Assembly (NCBI RefSeq): GCF_003314975.1
Contig: NZ_QNRF01000003.1
Location: 434,001-498,000, forward strand
Reading direction: 5' to 3'
Origin: Marinomonas aquiplantarum
Lineage (GTDB): Bacteria; Pseudomonadota; Gammaproteobacteria; Pseudomonadales; Marinomonadaceae
Length of the DNA stretch: 64,000 bases
Shown: piece after piece, positions 8,829 through 18,798 of the stretch
Numbering within the stretch: position 1 is the first letter of the stretch
Layout: each line of letters begins with the position of its first letter
Made by a program: the position numbers and the translations under genes
Notes under the pieces: model-generated
Seen by the model: the letters and a program-made list of their open reading frames with translations, nothing else
Told to the model about the DNA's origin: nothing
Databases searched by the model: none

Positions 8829-10607
8829 TTAATTCTTCGCTTTTTCTATGTTATCAGGCTCCAATCTAATGACCTCAAAGATAACCCGACGCGCATCATC
8901 ATTAACCCCCAACCCCCCAAGACCTGCCACCCTCAGTACATCAGGATCAACGCCTTGAGTTATAAGTGCGCCTTGAACTGTCTCTGCTCGCTCTAAGCTA
9001 AGTTTTTGATTATGCCCATCAGAACCATCATTTGAACTAGCCCCCATAATCACAACCAAAAATCGCTGACCTAATTTTTTCGATAACGCTGTGGTATAAA
9101 TTATTTTTTCACTTATATCCTTTACAGCCTCAGCGTTAGAATCGACCAAGTTTTTTTCATTCATATTGAACAAAAAACTGGCGTCCCTTATTTCAGATTT
9201 ATTTTTCTCAAACAACATTTGATTGAGTAAACGCTCATCCACACCCTGCGGTGACACTTGAACATCACTTAAAACATTATTTACTGTTGCGCTTTCAAGC
9301 ATTGAACTCAAAGCCGCCCTCAACTCTTGAAAACGATCATTAGAAATAGAACCAAAAAACTTAAGCTCTGTTTGGTTATAACCAATTTCTGGGAAATCAT
9401 GATGTATTCTCTGAAGTTTTTCAGGAAGTAACTTCATATCCAAAGACTGATAAGAACGTTCATCGATACGAAATAAGGTTTGCGAAAAACCTGTCGACAT
9501 AAGCCAAGACATAGTTTCCTGTGCAGCAGGATCTCTTAAGGTTTTCACGCAAATTTTGTCATCGCATAACTCAGCATCCAATAAGACAATTCCAGAAACT
9601 TCATCAAGTACCAACACCTTTTCAAGCAAATTATCTAACTGCCAATGCTTCACTATCCAATAAGAAAATGCACTAAGAGCCATTAACAACGGCACAATGA
9701 CCAACCAAGGTATTTTTTTGGGACTTTCTTGTTTATCACTTTCTTTTTGTTGCTCAATCAAACAGCTATTTAATTGCTGTTCTGTATTCTCGAAAACAGA
9801 TGCATCACCTTCAAAATTATTCAGCTCGTCGTTGTATATTTGATGAATGTTTTCAAGCGTTTTCTGAAATTCACTTCCAATGTTGGCAGGTGGATTCCCT
9901 GTAATGGCCGCCACTAAAACAGCCTTGGGCCCCTGCTTAATTAAGAGCGTAAAATCATCCGTTTTAATTTCATCTAAACTTTGTTCATTTCCTTCACTTT
10001 GATGTGTGAATGAATCGGCCACAAAATCATTAATAGCGGTCAACATGGCTGAAAACATATCGCCATCAGCGGTTTGAGTTTTATCTCTAATAACGGTTTT
10101 TAATAACAAGCCCGTTTCTCTATGAATTAACAAGACCTGCTCAACTCGAAATACAAACGTTTGTTGAACAACATATTGAGAATAACTAACGCCCGCTCGA
10201 CGAGCTTCAAATCGCCAACGCAACCCCTTGTAAGTCAAGCTACTTTCGAGCATCTCATTCGTTTGCTCAATAATTTCCGCTAAAAAAGCACTGACAGACT
10301 TACGTACTAAACTCCCCACCAGCGGGTACAAATAACTGACAAATTGTTCTTTTCGATCATTGACCGAATTTTCGACTGCTTTTTCCACTAAAGGCGTAAG
10401 AACACCCGAAACACTGCCATCCGCTTTTTGTCGATCATGAAGTGCTTCCGTAAGAACATCAGCCACTAAATCACGAGCGTTCTCTTCAACAGCGTCACGT
10501 ACCAACTGATTGTCTTTACCCAATATCAGCTGGCGAAACTGTAACATCTCCTCACTGTTACCAAGTGAGGCTTCATTATCAGTGTTACGATTCATAGCCT
10601 CACTCAA
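8829..10607 (-). CDS. OmpA-domain inner-membrane protein (operon partner of small GTPase)
   Basis: A 592-residue protein. The roughly 285 N-terminal residues carry no signal peptide and include helical stretches similar in style to cytoplasmic sensor regions. A single transmembrane helix follows (IPWLVIVPLLMALSAFSYWI, about 290-310), then a C-terminal half ending in an OmpA/MotB-type peptidoglycan-binding fold (about 470-585: LFEKNKSEI, LVVIMGASS, LSLERAETVQGALI, RVIFEVI). This predicts a cytoplasmic N-terminal domain anchored in the inner membrane with the C-terminus on the cell wall. It overlaps the upstream coiled-coil gene by 4 nt and abuts the GTPase gene, so the three products probably act together. 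Exact function is unknown. Confidence 0.8.
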   Translation of the reverse strand: MSEAMNRNTDNEASLGNSEEMLQFRQLILGKDNQLVRDAVEENARDLVADVLTEALHDRQKADGSVSGVLTPLVEKAVENSVNDRKEQFVSYLYPLVGSLVRKSVSAFLAEIIEQTNEMLESSLTYKGLRWRFEARRAGVSYSQYVVQQTFVFRVEQVLLIHRETGLLLKTVIRDKTQTADGDMFSAMLTAINDFVADSFTHQSEGNEQSLDEIKTDDFTLLIKQGPKAVLVAAITGNPPANIGSEFQKTLENIHQIYNDELNNFEGDASVFENTEQQLNSCLIEQQKESDKQESPKKIPWLVIVPLLMALSAFSYWIVKHWQLDNLLEKVLVLDEVSGIVLLDAELCDDKICVKTLRDPAAQETMSWLMSTGFSQTLFRIDERSYQSLDMKLLPEKLQRIHHDFPEIGYNQTELKFFGSISNDRFQELRAALSSMLESATVNNVLSDVQVSPQGVDERLLNQMLFEKNKSEIRDASFLFNMNEKNLVDSNAEAVKDISEKIIYTTALSKKLGQRFLVVIMGASSNDGSDGHNQKLSLERAETVQGALITQGVDPDVLRVAGLGGLGVNDDARRVIFEVIRLEPDNIEKAKN

Positions 10608-11182
10608 CTGTCATCCTCAGTTTCGAGATTGCTTGCGACCGTCGCTAAAAGTTTAGCGAGCGTTTTTCTATCTGTTTTAGACGAGTTTAGTTCTTGCTTC
10701 ATTTGATTTAATAAATCAATTGTTTGATTATGCTTCTGAGTATGTTTATCCGTCAGCGTTCGAACTTCATCATCAATACGTTTATGAAGCGCGTCATCCC
10801 CTTGTTTACTGCTTACATTATTTTCTTCTACTTCTTGATCCAGTTTCTGAGCACTTTGTTCAATTTCAGAGGTTTTATATTCATAATGGCTATCGACTTG
10901 AGCAATGCTCTCCTCAAGAGTAGACACACTACTTTGCAGCATAGATTGCAATTCTGACACCTGCTGCTTAAGCTCTTTAGTTGCTTGATCAAACCCCGCG
11001 CGCATTTCCTCTCTCAACTCAAGTATACGATTGTCTAAATCCACCTTTGCAGAACCAAACACGATATTCCTAAGCTGATCTAATTCTGAAACAGGCTCCG
11101 TTGTAGATGACAGTTCCGTTGCCTCTGCCTCATTTACAAAATCGGTATTTTCAATTAATTCCGCCTCTTCAGACTTAGACAT
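10604..11182 (-). CDS. Coiled-coil protein, first gene of the GTPase/OmpA/EAL operon
   Basis: A 192-residue acidic protein. An acidic N-terminus of about 50 residues is followed by long heptad-rich coiled coil from about residue 65 (ILELREEMRAGFDQATKELK) to about 175. No signal peptide or membrane helix is seen. The longer reading from 11290 is open, but ATG 11182 has an AAAGGA Shine-Dalgarno 7-8 nt upstream, so I prefer it. The stop overlaps the next start (ATGA). No homologue is recognised. By context it may be a scaffold or a GTPase effector. The operon promoter should lie in 11183-11386. Confidence 0.75.
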   Translation of the reverse strand: MSKSEEAELIENTDFVNEAEATELSSTTEPVSELDQLRNIVFGSAKVDLDNRILELREEMRAGFDQATKELKQQVSELQSMLQSSVSTLEESIAQVDSHYEYKTSEIEQSAQKLDQEVEENNVSSKQGDDALHKRIDDEVRTLTDKHTQKHNQTIDLLNQMKQELNSSKTDRKTLAKLLATVASNLETEDDS

Positions 11183-11386
11183 ATTTTTTTCCTTTAATAA
11201 ACTTAAAGACAAGCCTATAAACCAATCACATTGAATCTTACTCATTTCATTATTAGTCAGATCAAGTTTGATAAAGACATGGCCATTCAAAAAATAACAT
11301 TAGGCTATAATATATGAAGTGTAAATCCGCTTAAATACATTTCAGCCTTCATTCGCAACTAGAACACCTGATAATATGGTCGGCAT

Positions 11387-12535
11387 TCACCTTCGAAGCA
11401 TCATCACCGCGTTTTTAATGGTTTGAATCGCAAAATCCACTTCTTCTTCCGTGGTAAAACGTCCTACCGATAGGCGCAATGAACTGTGCGCCAAATCTTC
11501 AGCCAAACCAATGGCACGCAATACATAAGAAGGCTCTAAGCTGGCGGATGTACAAGCAGATCCCGATGAAACAGCAATATCACTCAAGGACATGAGCAAG
11601 ACTTCACCATCCACATCAGCAAAACCGATATTGATCACACCAGCAACTCGCTGTTCAGCATCACCATTTAAATGGACGCCATCCATAGTGGACAAACCTT
11701 CCCATAAACGCTCACGCAAGACTCGAATACGCGTACAATCGCTTTCCATATATTGTGCTGCAATACGAAACGCCTCACCCATCCCCACAATCTGATGAGT
11801 TGCTAGGGTGCCAGAACGCATACCACGCTCATGACCACCACCATGGATTTGCGCTTCCAACTTAACCTTTGGTGAACGCCGAACAAACAAAGCCCCAATA
11901 CCTTTTGGCCCATAGGTTTTGTGTGCAGTTAACGACATCAAATCCACATTCATTGCATTCACATCTATGCTGACTTTGCCCGTAGTTTGCGCGGCATCAA
12001 CATGCAGAAAAACACCTTTCGATCGCGTAATCGCACCAATAGACTCAATATCTGTTAACACTCCTAACTCATTATTACCATGCATTAGAGAGATCAGTAT
12101 CGTATCTTCTTTTATGGCCGCAGCAACTTGCTCAGGTGAAATCACACCATGCTTATCTGGCTGCAAGTACGTCACCTCAAAGCCTTCTTTTTCAAGTTGC
12201 TTACAAGGATCCAATACAGCCTTATGCTCAATCATAGAAGTAATAATGTGACGACCTTTTTGACGATACGCATACGCCACACCTTTTAATGCCAAGTTGT
12301 TCGCTTCTGTCGCCCCCGAAGTCCATACAATCTCACGCGCATCGGCATTAATCAGGCTCGCAACCTGTAGCCTAGCCTCTTCGACAGCCTCTTCCGCTTT
12401 CCAACCAAATAAATGCGAGCGAGAAGCAGGATTACCAAAGTTACCATCCTGCGTCAGGCAAGCCATCATTTTCTCGGCAACTCTAGGATCCACTGGTGTC
12501 GTCGCTGAATTATCTAAATACACAGGTATATTCAT
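11387..12535 (-). CDS. IscS/NifS-type (class I) cysteine desulfurase
   Basis: PLP enzyme that removes sulfur from cysteine for Fe-S cluster or tRNA thiolation. The PLP lysine is in [12 protein letters not shown] (about residue 205) and the catalytic cysteine loop is [19 protein letters not shown] (about 325), which is the long-loop group I (IscS) type. At 382 residues it lacks part of the C-terminal extension that IscS uses to bind IscU. It lies 21 bp after sufE in a cluster that already contains the group II enzyme SufS. No iscU, hscAB or fdx is nearby, so it may serve SufE or thiolation pathways rather than a classical Isc machine. Confidence 0.92.
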   Translation of the reverse strand: MNIPVYLDNSATTPVDPRVAEKMMACLTQDGNFGNPASRSHLFGWKAEEAVEEARLQVASLINADAREIVWTSGATEANNLALKGVAYAYRQKGRHIITSMIEHKAVLDPCKQLEKEGFEVTYLQPDKHGVISPEQVAAAIKEDTILISLMHGNNELGVLTDIESIGAITRSKGVFLHVDAAQTTGKVSIDVNAMNVDLMSLTAHKTYGPKGIGALFVRRSPKVKLEAQIHGGGHERGMRSGTLATHQIVGMGEAFRIAAQYMESDCTRIRVLRERLWEGLSTMDGVHLNGDAEQRVAGVINIGFADVDGEVLLMSLSDIAVSSGSACTSASLEPSYVLRAIGLAEDLAHSSLRLSVGRFTTEEEVDFAIQTIKNAVMMLRR

Positions 12536-12556
12536 TTGTTCTTCTCCACCACCAGA

Positions 12557-12982
12557 TCAAGCTGCCGCTTGAGCAATCGATTGGATACGCGTCACAATAG
12601 AACGCAGCCCATTTCCTCGGGTTGGGCTTAAGTGACGCTCCAAATCCAACTCTGAGAAATATTGCGCAATATCAAAGTCCATAATTTCTTGCGGTGTTTT
12701 TCGATCAAATGCCGCTAATACTAACCCCAACAAACCACGAACGATAATGGCATCACTGTCAACAGCAAAGGTAAGCACTTCCCCTTTCTCAGCATCTTTA
12801 TCATGATCAGGCTGAATCCAAACACTGCTCTGACACCCTTTCACTAATCGCTCGGACGTTCGCCATTGCTCATCAAACTCTGGTAGAGATTTCCCAAGAT
12901 CAATGATGTATTTGTACTTATCTTCCCAATCATCAAAAAAAGAAAGGTCATCAACAATCTCGTCTGTGCTAGGTAAAGACAT
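12557..12982 (-). CDS. sufE: SufE-like sulfur acceptor protein
   Basis: Accepts persulfide sulfur from a cysteine desulfurase and passes it to the SufBCD scaffold. The 141 residues are normal for SufE. The acceptor cysteine is in RLVKGCQSSVWI (about residue 50) and the family block GLLGLVLAAFDRKTPQEI follows. It is separated from sufT by about 130 bp including a terminator, so sufE with the IscS-type gene probably has its own promoter near 12985-13030. Confidence 0.93.
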   Translation of the reverse strand: MSLPSTDEIVDDLSFFDDWEDKYKYIIDLGKSLPEFDEQWRTSERLVKGCQSSVWIQPDHDKDAEKGEVLTFAVDSDAIIVRGLLGLVLAAFDRKTPQEIMDFDIAQYFSELDLERHLSPTRGNGLRSIVTRIQSIAQAAA

Positions 12983-13023
12983 ATATCCTCTCTGTTAATA
13001 CCCCGAAAAAATGGGGCTTACTA

Positions 13024-13061
13024 AAAAATAAAACGACCTTAATGATACCATTAAAGTCGTT
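13024..13061 (-). terminator. Rho-independent terminator closing the iscR-suf operon after sufT
   Basis: On the minus strand the inverted repeat AACGACTTTAATG / CATTAAGGTCGTT (13032-13061, one mismatch, 4-nt loop) is followed by TTTATTTTTTAG. It lies about 55 bp after the sufT stop and ahead of sufE. Confidence 0.85.
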
Positions 13062-13113
13062 CTAATTTGTGTCAGCCATTAACACCCAGTATTACGAATA
13101 CCAAGTGCGCTTA

Positions 13114-13644
13114 CTAAAAAAACAATCCAGCTTCTAACTGAGCTTCTTCGCTCATCATCTCGCGAGACCAAGGCGGATCAAAAACCAGCTCGACCTTCAC
13201 CTCTTTAACATTGGGTACTTTTTCAACCCGATATTTGACGTCGCTAACCAATACTGGCCCCATACCACAACCTGGTGCTGTGAGCGTCATATTGATAGAG
13301 ACGGATTTATTTGACTGATCCAAGGCGACGTCATAAACCAAACCAAGCGACACTAAACTAATCGGAATTTCAGGGTCATACACCGTATCTAACGCCTGCC
13401 AAACCTGCTCCTCACTGATGTCAGAGGACCCTAAATCTTGGAACTCTAATACTTCTGCCTGCTGACCAATCGCTTCTGCATCGGTGCCATCAATGCGCAA
13501 CATGTTACCTTGCCAAGTCACCGTATAATTACCACCTAAACTCTGGTTAATGGTAATAAACTGGCCTTCTGGAATCACCGTCGGCTCGCCACTTGGCACT
13601 CGACGAGCTGGACAATCCCGCTGTGTTACAACCATTTTTTGCAT
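13114..13644 (-). CDS. sufT: SufT-type Fe-S cluster maturation protein (MIP18/DUF59)
   Basis: Accessory Fe-S maturation factor of the MIP18/DUF59 family, 176 residues. A roughly 80-residue N-terminal region (VTQRDCPARRVPSGEPT) precedes the DUF59 domain, which has the signature DPEIPISLVSLGLVYDV (about 92-108) and MTLTAPGCGMGP (about 124). This N-terminal extension is usual for SufT proteins encoded in suf operons. It lies 5 bp after sufA and is the last gene before the terminator at 13024-13061. Confidence 0.93.
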   Translation of the reverse strand: MQKMVVTQRDCPARRVPSGEPTVIPEGQFITINQSLGGNYTVTWQGNMLRIDGTDAEAIGQQAEVLEFQDLGSSDISEEQVWQALDTVYDPEIPISLVSLGLVYDVALDQSNKSVSINMTLTAPGCGMGPVLVSDVKYRVEKVPNVKEVKVELVFDPPWSREMMSEEAQLEAGLFF

Positions 13645-13649
13645 GAAAT

Positions 13650-14000
13650 TTAACTCACACTAAAGCTTTCGCCGCAGCCACATTCCGCCACAACGTTAGG
13701 GTTATTAAACTTCACCACCTGATTAACACCTTCTCGAACCAAATCGATCTCAGTACCACTCAACATAGCCATGGATTTAGCATCAACGGCAAGCGTCACA
13801 TCGCCAAACGACAGAACGGTATCTTGCTCTTCTGCTTTTTCAACAATATCCAAAACATAAGCAAACCCAGTACAACCACTTTCCTTCGTACTCAAGCGAA
13901 TCAAATTACCCGACAGAGCAGCTAATTTAGCAGCAAAATACTTTTCGGCTGCAGCAGTCAAAGAAACACTGGACTCTGGGTCAAATGTAGTTACTGTCAT
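13650..14000 (-). CDS. sufA: A-type Fe-S carrier protein (SufA/IscA family)
   Basis: Carries assembled Fe-S clusters from SufBCD to apo-targets. The 116 residues include the three conserved cysteines: C in KESGCTGFAY (about 43) and the C-terminal CGCGESF pair (about 108-110). It is positioned between sufS and sufT with 8-bp and 5-bp gaps, so cotranscription is clear. Sequence alone does not separate SufA from IscA; the operon context decides the name. Confidence 0.9.
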   Translation of the reverse strand: MTVTTFDPESSVSLTAAAEKYFAAKLAALSGNLIRLSTKESGCTGFAYVLDIVEKAEEQDTVLSFGDVTLAVDAKSMAMLSGTEIDLVREGVNQVVKFNNPNVVAECGCGESFSVS

Positions 14001-14008
14001 AAAACCTC

Positions 14009-15226
14009 CTACGCCAACATGCTGCGCACTTTCTTCAATGCAGCAAATAAAGCATCTACTTCCTCTAACGTATTGTAAATCGCAAACGAAGCACGTGCCG
14101 TACCAGGAACATTAAAACGCGCCATTAAAGGCTGAGCGCAATGGTCCCCTGTTCGAACGGCAATACCTTGGCGATCTAATAAAAAACCAATGTCTGCCGG
14201 ATGACCTTGGTCCATCACAAAGCTTAATACACCAATCTTATTCTTAGCTCGACCGATCACCGTCAAACCGTCAAATTCATCCGCCAGTTTCGTTGCATGA
14301 GCCAACAAAGCCTTTTCATGCGCCGCCACAGCTTCTTGATCCAATGCGGAAAACCAACGAATCGCTTCGCCCATAGCAATGGCATCCGCCACATTCGGTG
14401 TGCCTGCCTCAAAACGATAAGGCAACACATTCCAAGTAGCGTCTTGCAGCGTCACAGTGGAAATCATTTCCCCCCCCGTTCGCCACACAGGCCAATCTGC
14501 TAAGACAGCCTCTCGCCCCCACAACACACCAACCCCCATAGGGCCGTATAGTTTATGAGCCGAGAAAGCATAAAAATCACAACCAATGTCTTGTACATCC
14601 GCCCAGCCATGCGCGGCACCTTGAGCACCATCAATTAACACCAAAGCCCCAACAGCTTTTGCCTTCGCCGTCATCTCTTTGACTGGATTAATGGTTCCCA
14701 GCGCATTGGAAACATGAGGTATGGCGACAAACTTAGTACGTTCATTTAGCAGAGCTTGATACGCCACCAAATCCAACTCACCATCGTCAGTGACAGGCAC
14801 CGTTTTAAAGGTTGCCCCAGACGTTTTGCAAGCTTGCTGCCAAGTCACCAAATTCGCATGATGATCCATCCCTGTTGCAATGACTTCATCACCCGGTTGC
14901 AACAAAGCCGATAACCCGTTGGCAACGATGTTAATGCCTTCCGTCGTCCCTGTTGTCCAGATGACCTCTTCACGCTTCGGAGCATTCAGAAACGTTTTCA
15001 CAATATCGCGAGCATTTTCAAAATGGCGAGTCGCCTCGTCCGCCAAACGATGGGCACCACGATGAACATTGGCATTGCAAGTGGTGTAATAATCCACCAG
15101 AGCATCAATAACACATTGTGGCTTCTGAGTTGTCGCAGCGTTATCAAGGTATACCAAAGGCTTACCATCAATTTCACGCTTTAAAATCGGAAACTCGTCA
15201 CGAATGGCGGAAACATCAAAACTCAT
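14009..15226 (-). CDS. sufS: Class II cysteine desulfurase SufS
   Basis: PLP-dependent cysteine desulfurase that supplies sulfur to SufE. PLP lysine in FSAHKLYGPMGVG (about residue 225); catalytic cysteine in the short loop RTGDHCAQPLM (about 363), the group II (SufS/CsdA) pattern. The 405-residue length and the N-terminal PLVYLDNAATTQKP block are typical. It lies 12 bp after sufD. A group I desulfurase is also present in the same cluster at 11387-12535. Confidence 0.97.
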   Translation of the reverse strand: MSFDVSAIRDEFPILKREIDGKPLVYLDNAATTQKPQCVIDALVDYYTTCNANVHRGAHRLADEATRHFENARDIVKTFLNAPKREEVIWTTGTTEGINIVANGLSALLQPGDEVIATGMDHHANLVTWQQACKTSGATFKTVPVTDDGELDLVAYQALLNERTKFVAIPHVSNALGTINPVKEMTAKAKAVGALVLIDGAQGAAHGWADVQDIGCDFYAFSAHKLYGPMGVGVLWGREAVLADWPVWRTGGEMISTVTLQDATWNVLPYRFEAGTPNVADAIAMGEAIRWFSALDQEAVAAHEKALLAHATKLADEFDGLTVIGRAKNKIGVLSFVMDQGHPADIGFLLDRQGIAVRTGDHCAQPLMARFNVPGTARASFAIYNTLEEVDALFAALKKVRSMLA

Positions 15227-15238
15227 TCTATTCCTCGC

Positions 15239-16498
15239 TTACTTAACTTCCATTTGCGCAAAGCGCTCACGGATAATAGGACGAACCCACTCGGCTAAGG
15301 CTTCATTTGGCATTAAATCGATCAATTCATTAATAAAACCAAAGTTCAACATCACTTGTGCTTTTGATTTACTAATGCCGCGCGTTTCTAAGTAATAAAG
15401 CGCCTGCTTATCGATTTCAGCAATGGTTGCACCATGAGCACAACGCACATCGTCAGCGTAAATTTCCAATTCAGGCTTTGTGTTGATTTCCGCTTTGTTC
15501 GACATCAACAAATTACGGTTATTTAACTCAGCCAAAGTCTTCTGTGCATCACGATGAATGTGAATACGGCCGTTAAACACCGCTCGCGCACGATCTGCCA
15601 CAATACCACGCACATTTTCTTCTGTGGTGCCATTTGGCATCGCATGCTCAACGGTAGCATGCAAATCAAACAACTCTTTGCCATCCAACAAATACATGGC
15701 ATTAAGCTTGGCATCGGCAAATTCACCTGCGTGAATAATATCCGTATCTAGACGAGACAACTCGCTACCAAAGCCAACAATCGTACTGTGCATTTTAGAC
15801 TTGTCGCTCAATTGGAAATGACTACCGCCAATAGTGAGGTTCGACCCAGTTTGCAATGCAAAACGATAATGCTCGAGAGACGCTTCTGCCGCCACATCGT
15901 ATTCAACAAAAGCAGTACTAAGACTATCGCCCTGCGATTGAACATCCTCAATCACCGCCAGCTGAGCACCTTTCTCTAGGCGCACTAAAACACGGGTATG
16001 AGATTCCGCTCCAGCACTTAGCAAAGAACTGATTCGCAACGGCTCAGCAATTTCAATACCTTCTGCCACGGTAACCAGTAGCACGTCTTTCGCCAGTGCA
16101 TCATTCACCAAACCGAATAAATGACGTTCCGGCTTAATATTTGAAAAAGAACGCAAAGCTTCTGCTTGCTGATCTGCTGACAAATCTTGACCAAGCTGAA
16201 CAGTCAGTCCCGTCGGCAAGGCTTTAGTCGATTGCAAAGCATCAAATTGACCATTTACAAATACCAGCTCAATCGCAGAAACATTCGGAATAGCCACAGG
16301 CGTTAAGTCAGACACACTGTCTAGTGCTTTCGCCGAACTACGCTCAACGGCTTTAAGAGGTGTGTAGCGCCAAGCTTCTGTTTTCCGTGTTGGCCATTGA
16401 GTATTCGCCAAAGCATCAAGTGCCTGAGCACGCTTTGGTGCTAACCAGTCTTGATTATCTTGCCCTCGAGCGATGGCACTTTCTAACCATTCACTCAT
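15239..16498 (-). CDS. sufD: Fe-S cluster scaffold subunit SufD
   Basis: Subunit of the SufBC2D scaffold complex. Residues 1-419 show the usual N-terminal helical region with WRYTPLKAVE (about 43) and a C-terminal beta-helix core with HGATIAEIDKQALYYLETRG (about 355-375), including the conserved histidine used in SufB-SufD cluster assembly. It is 3 bp downstream of sufC and 12 bp upstream of sufS. Confidence 0.95.
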   Translation of the reverse strand: MSEWLESAIARGQDNQDWLAPKRAQALDALANTQWPTRKTEAWRYTPLKAVERSSAKALDSVSDLTPVAIPNVSAIELVFVNGQFDALQSTKALPTGLTVQLGQDLSADQQAEALRSFSNIKPERHLFGLVNDALAKDVLLVTVAEGIEIAEPLRISSLLSAGAESHTRVLVRLEKGAQLAVIEDVQSQGDSLSTAFVEYDVAAEASLEHYRFALQTGSNLTIGGSHFQLSDKSKMHSTIVGFGSELSRLDTDIIHAGEFADAKLNAMYLLDGKELFDLHATVEHAMPNGTTEENVRGIVADRARAVFNGRIHIHRDAQKTLAELNNRNLLMSNKAEINTKPELEIYADDVRCAHGATIAEIDKQALYYLETRGISKSKAQVMLNFGFINELIDLMPNEALAEWVRPIIRERFAQMEVK

Positions 16499-16501
16499 GC
16501 G

Positions 16502-17278
16502 TTACCCCTCTAACTCATCTTCAGCTGGCTCTGTTTGCAACCAAGCGTAACCTTGTGCTTCCAATTCATGAGCCAAAGAAGCATCGCCACTTTTAACAAT
16601 TTTTCCGTCTGACAAAACGTGTACAAAGTCAGGCTTAATGTAATCCAATAAACGCTGGTAGTGAGTCACAACGATGAAGCTACGATCTGCAGAACGCTGA
16701 CTGTTTACCCCTTCTGCGACCACTTGCAATGCATCAATATCCAAACCTGAGTCGGTTTCATCCAAGATGCAAAGCTTCGGCTTCAGCAACAACATCTGCA
16801 TTAGCTCGTTACGCTTCTTCTCACCACCAGAGAAACCTTCATTTACGCCACGCTTTAGGAATGACACGGGCAAATTAACCTGTTTACAAGCCGCTTTGGC
16901 TTCTTTTAGGAACTCAGCCGATGTCACGGCTTCTTCACCACGGGCTTCACGTTGAGCATCAACAGCCGCTTTTAGGAACTCAAGATTGCTAACGCCAGGG
17001 ATTTCGACAGGGTATTGGAAGGCCAAAAACAAACCAGCGCGAGCACGCTCTTCTGTTTCCATATCAAGTAAATCTTCGCCATCCAGAGTCACACTGCCAC
17101 TTTCAACAGAATAACCATCACGACCTGACAACACATAACCCATGGTACTTTTACCTGCACCATTTGGTCCCATAATGGCATGTACTTCGCCCGGCTTAAC
17201 CTCAAGGTTAAGGCCTTTAATAATGTTCTTTTCTTCCACGCTGGCGTGTAAATCTTTAATCGTCAATAAATTCGACAT
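16502..17278 (-). CDS. sufC: Fe-S cluster assembly ATPase SufC
   Basis: ABC-type ATPase that drives conformational change in the SufBCD scaffold. Walker A is GPNGAGKSTMGYVLSG (about residue 37), the ABC signature region reads NEGFSGGEKKRNE (about 146), and Walker B is CILDETDSGLDIDAL (about 171). The ETDSGLD form with SGGEKKR is diagnostic for SufC among ABC ATPases. Length 258 is slightly above the E. coli protein. Confidence 0.97.
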   Translation of the reverse strand: MSNLLTIKDLHASVEEKNIIKGLNLEVKPGEVHAIMGPNGAGKSTMGYVLSGRDGYSVESGSVTLDGEDLLDMETEERARAGLFLAFQYPVEIPGVSNLEFLKAAVDAQREARGEEAVTSAEFLKEAKAACKQVNLPVSFLKRGVNEGFSGGEKKRNELMQMLLLKPKLCILDETDSGLDIDALQVVAEGVNSQRSADRSFIVVTHYQRLLDYIKPDFVHVLSDGKIVKSGDASLAHELEAQGYAWLQTEPAEDELEG

Positions 17279-17291
17279 GCTAAACAGTTCC

Positions 17292-18743
17292 TTAACCTAC
17301 AGAGCCTTCAAGGCTAATTTCTAGTAACTTGCCCGCTTCTACGGCAAATTCCATCGGTAATTCTTTAAACACTTCTTTACAGAATCCGTTGACGATCATC
17401 GAGACCGCTTTTTCTGGATCTAGACCACGTTGCTGACACAAAAACATCTGCTCATCACTGACCTTAGACGTCGTCGCTTCGTGCTCGACAATGGCAGAAG
17501 GATTGCGACTCTCAACATAAGGGAAAGTGTGAGCACCACATTGATCGCCGATCAACAAAGAGTCACATTGAGTAAAGTTACGTGCACCTTCCGCTCCTGG
17601 ATTCATTCGCACCAAGCCACGGTAGCTGTTATTGCTCTTACCGGCTGAAATACCTTTCGAAATGATAGTCGACTTGGTGTTTTTACCAAGGTGAATCATT
17701 TTGGTACCGGTATCCGCTTGCTGACGACCTCGCGTCAAGGCAACCGAATAAAATTCACCAATGCTGTTGTCGCCTTTCAATACACAGCTTGGGTATTTCC
17801 ACGTGACGGCAGAGCCAGTTTCAACTTGCGTCCAAGAAATCTTGGCATTGGTATGACAAACACCACGCTTGGTCACAAAGTTATAAATACCACCTTTGCC
17901 CTCTTCATCACCTGGATACCAATTCTGAACCGTCGAGTATTTGATTTCTGCATCGTCTAGTGCAACCAACTCAACCACAGCCGCGTGCAACTGGTTTTCA
18001 TCTCGCTGAGGCGCTGTACAGCCTTCTAGGTAACTCACATGGCTACCTTCGTCAGCGATAATCAAGGTACGCTCAAACTGACCGGTATTTTGCTCATTAA
18101 TACGGAAATAAGTAGATAACTCCATTGGGCAACGAGTCCCTTTTGGAATATAGACAAATGAGCCATCCGTAAACACAGCACAGTTAAGCGCTGCATAATA
18201 ATTGTCTTTTTTAGGCACCACGCTGCCTAGGTATTTTTTCACTAGATCTGGGTGCTTGTGAACGGCTTCTGAAATAGGGCAAAAAATCACCCCCGCTTCT
18301 TCAAGCTTTTCTCGGAAAGTGGTAACAACAGAGACAGAATCAAATACCGCATCAACCGCAACACCAGCCAGCATTTGCTGTTCAATCAACGGAATGCCAA
18401 GCTTTTCATAGGTTCGCAATAGCTCAGGATCCACCTCGTCTAAAGACTTAGGTTTGTCTTTCATACTCTTTGGCGCGGAGTAGTACGAGATCGCCTGAAA
18501 GTCGATTTTGGGGTAATCCACCAGCGCCCAATCTGGCTCGTCCATTTTTAACCAATCACGAAAAGCACTTAAACGCCATTCGAGCATCCATTCAGGTTCA
18601 CCTTTCATTTCTGAAATACGACGAATGACATCTTCATCCAGTCCTGGCATAAATGTTTCTGATTCCACATCAGACACAAAACCCGCTTCGTATTCCCGTG
18701 CCAGCGCCTTATCTATCTGCTCTGTCATATAAAACTCACTCAT
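17292..18743 (-). CDS. sufB: Fe-S cluster scaffold subunit SufB
   Basis: Main scaffold on which the Fe-S cluster is built. The 483-residue product shows the SufB blocks [28 protein letters not shown] and [19 protein letters not shown] (the conserved core cysteine) and the C-terminal [22 protein letters not shown] 18743 is used here, but the in-frame ATG at 18728 (MTEQIDKAL) is also plausible because neither has a strong Shine-Dalgarno. First structural gene after iscR. Confidence 0.96.
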   Translation of the reverse strand: MSEFYMTEQIDKALAREYEAGFVSDVESETFMPGLDEDVIRRISEMKGEPEWMLEWRLSAFRDWLKMDEPDWALVDYPKIDFQAISYYSAPKSMKDKPKSLDEVDPELLRTYEKLGIPLIEQQMLAGVAVDAVFDSVSVVTTFREKLEEAGVIFCPISEAVHKHPDLVKKYLGSVVPKKDNYYAALNCAVFTDGSFVYIPKGTRCPMELSTYFRINEQNTGQFERTLIIADEGSHVSYLEGCTAPQRDENQLHAAVVELVALDDAEIKYSTVQNWYPGDEEGKGGIYNFVTKRGVCHTNAKISWTQVETGSAVTWKYPSCVLKGDNSIGEFYSVALTRGRQQADTGTKMIHLGKNTKSTIISKGISAGKSNNSYRGLVRMNPGAEGARNFTQCDSLLIGDQCGAHTFPYVESRNPSAIVEHEATTSKVSDEQMFLCQQRGLDPEKAVSMIVNGFCKEVFKELPMEFAVEAGKLLEISLEGSVG

Positions 18744-18798
18744 TATTGGAGCCTACTAAAGCGAGAGCTTAGTAGATTCCACACCATTAATTGATTAT

